Below, piece after piece: positions 44,394 to 49,384 of a stretch of 49,384 nucleotides of DNA (the stretch's first letter is position 1; every line of letters starts with the position of its first letter). The notes under the pieces are model-generated. The model searched no databases, was not told where the DNA came from, and was given only the letters and a program-made list of their open reading frames with translations. Position numbers and translations under genes: made by a program. The stretch covers positions 1 through 49,384 of the forward strand of contig NZ_DIXC01000002.1 in assembly GCF_002435945.1 (NCBI RefSeq). The letters run 5' to 3'. The stretch is from Mesotoga sp. UBA6090 (GTDB taxonomy: Bacteria; Thermotogota; Thermotogae; Petrotogales; Kosmotogaceae).

Positions 44394-45262
44394 TCAAACT
44401 GCCATTCTAAATCTTCTATGCGGCAGAGTACTGGTCTTGAAGCCCTCAGCTATTGGCGCGCTGAGCTCAAGGTCACTCATCTCTTTATTGTAGTATATAG
44501 ACTCGGTTGAAAGGGTATTCTCTATGTACAGAATGCTCTCACTGACGTATTTTCCGATCTGCTCGGGATCGACGTTGAAATCCAGCCTGAAAGAGAACAA
44601 AACCTTTATGACGAGATCTTGATGAAGCAAGTCAAGATCGAAAGAAAATAGAATATAGGCTATCTCTCCATCGTTTCTTGGATAGCCAACAACTTTTTCC
44701 GTAGGAATTACATTGATTATCTCGATCATGTGTTGTCCCAACGTGTTCAACGGAAGAGGAAGCCAGATCTTAGGATTGTCTTCATTCGGAAGATCTGCCC
44801 TTGCAACTTCGACCTAGTAATCGGCCAGGAACTCTCGTGGATCGAAATACGCGCTCCAGGGTTGCTTGAACTCTGCAAATCCCGGTTGCTTTTCTCTACC
44901 ATATTCTGCGAGAATGAATCTTACCGCTTCGCTGAAGTGGATGGCCCAGTCGGGATTGCGCTTTAAAGATCGAGATCTCTGTAGAGTAGATTCTGCTCAA
45001 ATTCCGAGAAGAACATTTCCCGACCGTCAATAATTCTTCTTTGAATCTTTCTCTCTTCGATGAATTGACGAACTTCTGCATCTGTATTCGGATTAGGGTA
45101 GTGCCCGGTTACTATCTCCTTCGCCTCGTCGTATGTAATCGAAAACGCTATCAAAGATTTGATTCCATTCTGTGAATTCAGATAAGAGAGGCTTTTCTCT
45201 ACAGCGGCCGTTGAAAGCGAAAACAGAACTACCATAGTCAGTGCCACAATTACCTTCTTCAA
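44394..45262 (-). pseudogene. secreted transglutaminase-like protein, broken N-terminal part
   Basis: TTG 45262 starts a signal peptide (MKKVIVALTMVVLFSLSTA), then TYDEAKEIVTGHYP and FFSEFEQNLLYRDLDL. A one-base loss near 44965 moves the frame to KRNPDWAIHFSEAVRF. An in-frame TAG at 44814-44816 follows EFLADY, after which VARADLPNEDNPKIWLPLP continues to 44394. The core transglutaminase domain with its Cys-His-Asp triad is missing, so the gene is truncated as well. The family name rests on the N-terminal pattern and is a judgement. Confidence 0.6.
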
Positions 45263-45576
45263 ACAACACCCTAATGAATCAGCAAAGCCGATAAGACTTG
45301 TACACCTTATACAATCTTCTACGTAAATTGAAAATTGAAACGAGGTCTTCTCAAGGATGGGCTTCTGAACTTCAAGAGAGGTGAAGCGAAAGGCGGAACA
45401 CTTCAGTCATCTAGATTTAGAAGAGAATTATTGCTAAGAATGGAAAGAGCTTGCGTAAGCAAAAAGGGGTTAAATTTGATAAAATTAGTCACATTAAGTT
45501 CTTTGTTGTGGTTAAAGAAGGAACAGTTTCTGTGTCCTGACTTGATACAGCCATCAAAGACTGTGGAGGAGAATCT

Positions 45577-46185
45577 ATGAAACCAAAGATATCAGTACTA
45601 TTATCGGCAATATTTCTCGCTTTTCTTATCTCTCCGCTTTACGCAGGCAATCTGGAACCTCCTGCGAGACCTCCGATTCTGGCAACTGCGATAGGAAATG
45701 GAGCAGGATCCGACATTCTCGCTCTAGTCTGTGAGATGCACGGCATTGATTACGAGAACAATCTTCAGTTGAAACCCGAGGATTTCACCGAGAGACTCGA
45801 TTCGGAAAATGCGCCCGGAACACTTTTTATTGCACCTGGAGCCTTGGTCGAGGGAGATCTGTATACCGTCTGCGGCGTTGAGGAAATTGATGTCGGTCAG
45901 GAGATCTCTAGAATTGAGAACCTAATATCAATAGCCAAGAAGCGGGGAGTTCCTGTTGTAGCCATTCACATTGAAGGTGGCTTCACTTCGCCAGATAACG
46001 ATCCGAGGCAGTCCTTCGACTTGCTTATGCCGAAAGCCAACTACATAATTCTGGTGTCGCGGGAAGGACCGAGTGAGTATTTCTTAGCGCTCTCAGAGGG
46101 AACCGGGGTACAGCTGATAGTGGTCGACAAAGCTGAAAGAATTCTCGATGCTCTTGATCTGCTGTTCGCAATGGGCGGATCTTGA
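45577..46185 (+). CDS. secreted DUF6305-like protein
   Basis: A 202-residue protein with a signal peptide (MKPKISVLLSAIFLAFLISPLYA) and a single alpha/beta domain of the type named DUF6305: PPILATAIGNGAGSDILAL near residue 30, then PGTLFIAPGALVEGD and VPVVAIHIEGG. It reads like a Rossmann-type binding domain. GGAGGAG gives a strong ribosome site at ATG 45577. Function unknown. The 310 bases before it hold no clear gene. Confidence 0.8.
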   Translation: MKPKISVLLSAIFLAFLISPLYAGNLEPPARPPILATAIGNGAGSDILALVCEMHGIDYENNLQLKPEDFTERLDSENAPGTLFIAPGALVEGDLYTVCGVEEIDVGQEISRIENLISIAKKRGVPVVAIHIEGGFTSPDNDPRQSFDLLMPKANYIILVSREGPSEYFLALSEGTGVQLIVVDKAERILDALDLLFAMGGS

Positions 46186-46528
46186 TGGCTCGAAACATAG
46201 TCTCACCTATTAAGTCTAGAAATCTCTTTGATACCTTTGGATAGAAGTTGAGTATGAGTCTCTCTTCTTTAAGGATCAAAGATTGAGTTTCAGTCCATGA
46301 TTGATGGCTCTGCGGTGTTGAAATATACAAGTAGTTTGGGTTACCTTCGCTGTTTGTAGGTTGCACAGTAAGGGCTTTCAATCCGATGAAAGATTATCTC
46401 CGAAAATTTAGCCTCTTGAGGTACTTTGCATTCTTCGTGAGTCGTTCCAGCTCATTGCTCTCCTTTTTACCAGTGATAGAATTGGAACGCGGGAGGAAGA
46501 CAAAATTATCCTGGAAAGGATGGTTGTT
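46186..46528. other. spacer without a supported gene
   Basis: Open frames exist on both strands (for example a minus-strand frame from 46381), but none has a ribosome site or a recognisable domain. It may hold the remains of a lost gene; nothing firm can be said. Confidence 0.4.
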
Positions 46529-46990
46529 ATGGATTCTGAAAAGCTTACGGAGCAGGAATGGCACAAAAAGCAGGCGATAGAGAACTTCAACCTTACATGG
46601 GACCTCATAGATAAGAAAGACAGAACAGCAGAAGATGACCTTCTTATGATACATACCGCTCACGCATCTCGCTTCCACTGGGGAGTAGTAGGTACCCCGA
46701 TCGAATTTGCAAGGGGTGAGTGGCAGGTGTCCAGAGTTTACTCTTTGCTCAACATGGCGGAATCGGCATTGTATCACGGAGAACTTTCGCTGAAATATTG
46801 CACCGACAATGCGATAAGTGGTTTCGATCTTGCCTTTGGCTATGAAGCCGTTGCAAGAGCCTACATGGTTGCAGGAAAACGTGACCGTATGGATGAGTAT
46901 ATGAAACTAGCAAGAGAAGCAGCCGATCTAATTGAGGACGACCAGGACAGAAACTACTTTCTTTCAGAATTGGAAACTATCGCTCTATAA
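46529..46990 (+). CDS. conserved TPR-like protein of unknown function
   Basis: A 153-residue all-helical protein that belongs to a widely seen family starting with TEQEWHKKQAIENFNLTWDL and containing MIHTAHASRFHW, GEWQVSRVYSLLNMAESALYH and FDLAFGYEAVARAYMVAG. The helices resemble a short tetratricopeptide stack. ATG 46529 is used because AAAGGA lies eight bases upstream; ATG 46520 touches that site. No function is established for the family. Confidence 0.78.
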   Translation: MDSEKLTEQEWHKKQAIENFNLTWDLIDKKDRTAEDDLLMIHTAHASRFHWGVVGTPIEFARGEWQVSRVYSLLNMAESALYHGELSLKYCTDNAISGFDLAFGYEAVARAYMVAGKRDRMDEYMKLAREAADLIEDDQDRNYFLSELETIAL

Positions 46991-47046
46991 TAGTAAATGA
47001 ATGCTGTTTGACGAAATTTGACTTCGAACTACACGAACGCGAAATA

Positions 47047-47068
47047 AAAGGCCCCGAAAGGGGCCTTT
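47047..47068. terminator. bidirectional terminator hairpin
   Basis: AAAGGCCCC and GGGGCCTTT form a nine-base-pair stem around a GAAA tetraloop. It lies 56 bases after the plus-strand gene and 14 bases after the minus-strand nucleotidase stop, so it can serve both convergent genes. Confidence 0.9.
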
Positions 47069-47082
47069 GTTATACAAGCAAG

Positions 47083-49002
47083 CTAGTTGACTTCCTGCAA
47101 TGTCGACTCTTCCAGGTATTCAGAGAGTTCTACCAAATTCACTTCGTAGATTCCCCATCCAGCCTCATCGACTTCAAGGAACTCTATTCCGCGGATTGCA
47201 TTCCTCTCGATGTATCCCGCGCCTTCGGGAGAAGAACGGTACAGAAGCGGCCCGACCGTGTCAACCGGCAGGATTTTCCAGTTGTTCGTGGGGGCAGGAT
47301 CTACTTCGCCTATATATTGTATGTACTTTATTATTGCCTCACGGTTTATCTCCGTTGTGGCAAGTATAACGTTATCGGCTACGTGTGGGAAGTTTCCTCC
47401 ACCGCTTCCTCTGTAGTTGTTTGTCACTACCAAGAACTCCATTGATTCATCTAGCGGATTGCCTTCAAAGGTAGCAGAAACCAGGCGTTGGCCGGAAGGC
47501 CTGGTTATGTCGTAAACATACTCAATTCCTTCGATTACATCGAAGTTGTATTCCCTGAAGTCGTAATTGACTATATGCTGCGGCTCTGCAGACGACGGGT
47601 CAATCTGATTGAAGTTGCTTGCTGCTGCCTCGAGCCAGTCTTTTATCTGTTCACCATTGAGTTTCGCTACATAGACGGTATTAGGATATATGTAGATATC
47701 AGTGATCGATCCGATAGAAATGTCGCCTTGTACGTGCGTAAAATATGATGGCCCCTGTCTGCCGGCAATGAATGGAGCAGCAGCACTGAGAATCGGGAGC
47801 CATTCATATTCGGAACCGGCAAATTCACGCTCCGCCCACCATATTTGAGCTTCGTTTATGATCTGAGTGACAGGATTGTCCATTATTCTTGAGAAGTAAG
47901 ACGTTATCTCAGTATCGGTCCAGCCGATGGGGGTTCTCACATACTCTATCGTTGCTTCGTGCTTCGGCCCAACGAGTTCGGCCAGAAGCGGATGAGTAAT
48001 GACTTCGTCTGTTACGGGAACCAGATTTGCAGAACCATCAAGCACTTCCCAGTCTCCCGTATTCCAGTCATAGGCGAGGTCGAGACTTATTACACCTAAG
48101 TGTGATCCCCAAGAGCCCGGAAGTACAGTAGGAACACTGAAGATTAGGCCCTTGTCGTTATCTATGCTCTCGAAGTCTGGAAAATCACCCGGAAAATGAG
48201 AATGCTGATGACCGAGAATCATCGCATCGATTCCTTCGACCTGAGCGAGGTAATATGCAGCGTTTTCCTGAGCGTCATAGCTTGTTATTTCATCTGTAGA
48301 TATTCCGGTATGTGCAACCGCAATTACGAGATCAGCCTGGTCTCTGAGGACAGGAATGTACTTTTCTGCTTGTTCGACAATACCCTGAGTGAAGACGTAA
48401 CCTTCAAGATGACGTCTTCCCCAGCTCATTATCTGAGGTGGTGTAAAACCAATCACTGCAACCTTGATAGGTATTCCATCGACTTCCCTGTCGAGAATTA
48501 CGAAGGGATTAACCAAGAAAGACTTTGGGTCGTTTGCCATTCTGATATTTGCGGAAACCCAGGGGAATATAGAGTTACTTCTTGCGCGTTCAAAGAACTC
48601 GAGACCAAAGTCGGTGACGTCGTGATTGCCTACGGAAACAGCATCATAACCGATATAGTTGTAGGCCCGCACGATTGTCTGGAAGTCAAAGCCTTTAAGC
48701 GGATTAACATCGGCTTCATAGTCTCCCACGAGACTTCCCTGAATGAAATCACCCGTATCGAATAGCAGAGTGTTCGGGTTTTCACTTCTTACCTCTTCAA
48801 TCAGCGTGAATACCTTTGCGAGACCTATGCTTTCATTCGGCTTGTCCCCCATATAGTCATAGGGCATTATGTACTGATGCATGTCTGTTGTACCCATAAT
48901 AACTAGGTTGTGAATAGTCGTACCGGTTGTTGCGAATAACAAACTTGAAAACGCAAGTAAGATCAAGAGAACAGTCGCAATACTCTTCCTTTTCTCAAGC
49001 AT
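47083..49002 (-). CDS. secreted 5'-nucleotidase / 2',3'-cyclic-nucleotide phosphodiesterase
   Basis: A 639-residue exported metallophosphatase of the UshA/CpdB family. A signal peptide is followed by VIMGTTDMHQY near 33 with the first metal ligands, LLFDTGDFIQGS near 80, AVSVGNHDVTDFG near 120 and MILGHQHSHFPGD near 260. The C-terminal 5_nucleotid_C domain begins near 350, with GEQIKDWLEAAASNFNQIDPS contributing to substrate binding. It frees phosphate and nucleosides from nucleotides outside the cell. AAGGAGG precedes ATG 49002. It stands as a single gene. Confidence 0.92.
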   Translation of the reverse strand: MLEKRKSIATVLLILLAFSSLLFATTGTTIHNLVIMGTTDMHQYIMPYDYMGDKPNESIGLAKVFTLIEEVRSENPNTLLFDTGDFIQGSLVGDYEADVNPLKGFDFQTIVRAYNYIGYDAVSVGNHDVTDFGLEFFERARSNSIFPWVSANIRMANDPKSFLVNPFVILDREVDGIPIKVAVIGFTPPQIMSWGRRHLEGYVFTQGIVEQAEKYIPVLRDQADLVIAVAHTGISTDEITSYDAQENAAYYLAQVEGIDAMILGHQHSHFPGDFPDFESIDNDKGLIFSVPTVLPGSWGSHLGVISLDLAYDWNTGDWEVLDGSANLVPVTDEVITHPLLAELVGPKHEATIEYVRTPIGWTDTEITSYFSRIMDNPVTQIINEAQIWWAEREFAGSEYEWLPILSAAAPFIAGRQGPSYFTHVQGDISIGSITDIYIYPNTVYVAKLNGEQIKDWLEAAASNFNQIDPSSAEPQHIVNYDFREYNFDVIEGIEYVYDITRPSGQRLVSATFEGNPLDESMEFLVVTNNYRGSGGGNFPHVADNVILATTEINREAIIKYIQYIGEVDPAPTNNWKILPVDTVGPLLYRSSPEGAGYIERNAIRGIEFLEVDEAGWGIYEVNLVELSEYLEESTLQEVN

Positions 49003-49082
49003 TTTCTCACTCCTCCTTGAAAGACCGGCTGCCTTTCATCAATAGTGAGGCAACCATGTGGGTATTTATTATATAACTTTCG

Positions 49083-49384
49083 TTATCTCGCGGCAAAGAC
49101 ACTTACCTTTTTGTATCCCATGACATTGAATTCAGCCATGAGTTGTTTCACTGTTTTCACGTCGGTGATATTGCCAGGGAGTTTCCGGTAGTAAAAGGGA
49201 AGTCCAGACTGTTCACCGAAGAGAAGGGCGAGGTTGATTTGAGGTAGTCTCTCGTACTCTTTGTTTTTTCCCTTCTTTACCTGTCTCAGTATCTCCGAAT
49301 AACTGGAGATGGAAGTGATGTCAAAGGCCCAGTATTCTTTCTCAATTCTACGTCTGCCTTGCTTCTTGAAGAACATCATTCTCT
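49083..49384 (-). pseudogene. IS1634-type transposase fragment
   Basis: The frame enters from the right edge and contains YWAFDITSISSYSEILRQV and LPQINLALLFGEQSGLPFYY, then RKLPGNITDVKTVKQLMAEF, the core of IS1634/IS4-type DDE transposases with the first Asp in FDITS. It stops at 49083 after YKKVSVFAAR, where the family normally reads on into a DRGF stretch. The C-terminal half is therefore missing from this copy or frameshifted. It lies upstream of the nucleotidase gene. Confidence 0.85.

Noticed and set aside
45335..45580. Plus-strand frame of 81 codons before the DUF6305-like gene
   Set aside because: No ribosome site, no domain, overlaps the next gene's start region.
46025..46381. Minus-strand frame of 118 codons
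   Set aside because: Half of it is antisense to the DUF6305-like gene, with no ribosome site; a decayed gene is possible but unsupported.

Overview
The window most resembles a mesophilic member of the Thermotogota, close to Mesotoga. The evidence is moderate GC, frequent TTG and GTG starts behind strong GGAGGTGA-type ribosome sites, many ribose-type sugar ABC systems with ATP-dependent DhaKL kinases, long repeat-filled spacers and an IS1634-type transposase remnant. This genus call is a judgement from gene content, not from a marker gene.

Layout. 1-2764: the end of an unknown plus-strand gene, a MATE exporter, and a 1.2 kb spacer full of degenerate repeats. 2765-10300: a divergent catabolic locus. 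The minus arm is a LacI-type regulator, a SIS-domain deaminase/deglycase, a NagA-like deacetylase and a PAS-GAF protein. The plus arm is a DeoC-like aldolase, a small transaldolase-like aldolase and an FGGY sugar kinase, closed by a strong terminator. Each arm has a promoter with a LacI-type palindrome just downstream. 10301-10950: a spacer with seven copies of a 10-bp motif. 10951-20974: a decaying stretch holding a choloylglycine hydrolase-like gene, a split Cache sensor, a binding-protein/dicarboxylate-symporter fusion broken by a 22-bp tandem duplication, and a CrtI-like oxidoreductase pair whose first gene is frameshifted. 21157-23541: a two-domain fasciclin protein and a CDF-like protein with extra helical ends.

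23859-41644 is the most interesting part. Two adjacent minus-strand operons each encode a ribose-type ABC sugar importer and a DhaK/DhaL kinase pair. Operon 1 is ThuA-like, DhaK, DhaL, binding protein, ATPase, permease. Operon 2 is AllA-like cupin, binding protein, two permeases, ATPase, DhaK, DhaL and a YD-repeat-like secreted protein. Upstream of operon 2 lies a two-component pair: a histidine kinase whose input is a degenerate sugar-ABC ATPase domain followed by GAF, HisKA_2 and HATPase, and an ANTAR response regulator. The leaders of both operons carry the same RNA layout: two stem-loops with matching loops, the second overlapping the 5' arm of an intrinsic terminator. This is what an ANTAR antiterminator would bind. 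The proposed circuit is that a catalytically dead NBD-like domain senses transport or a transporter component, the kinase phosphorylates the ANTAR protein, and that protein opens both operons by antitermination.

42098-49384: a small Cys-rich protein, a glycosyltransferase-like gene, several gene remnants (zinc ribbon, short secreted peptide, transglutaminase-like), a DUF6305-like secreted protein, a conserved tetratricopeptide-like protein, a secreted 5'-nucleotidase, and a transposase fragment at the right edge. No rRNA, tRNA or CRISPR array was seen.
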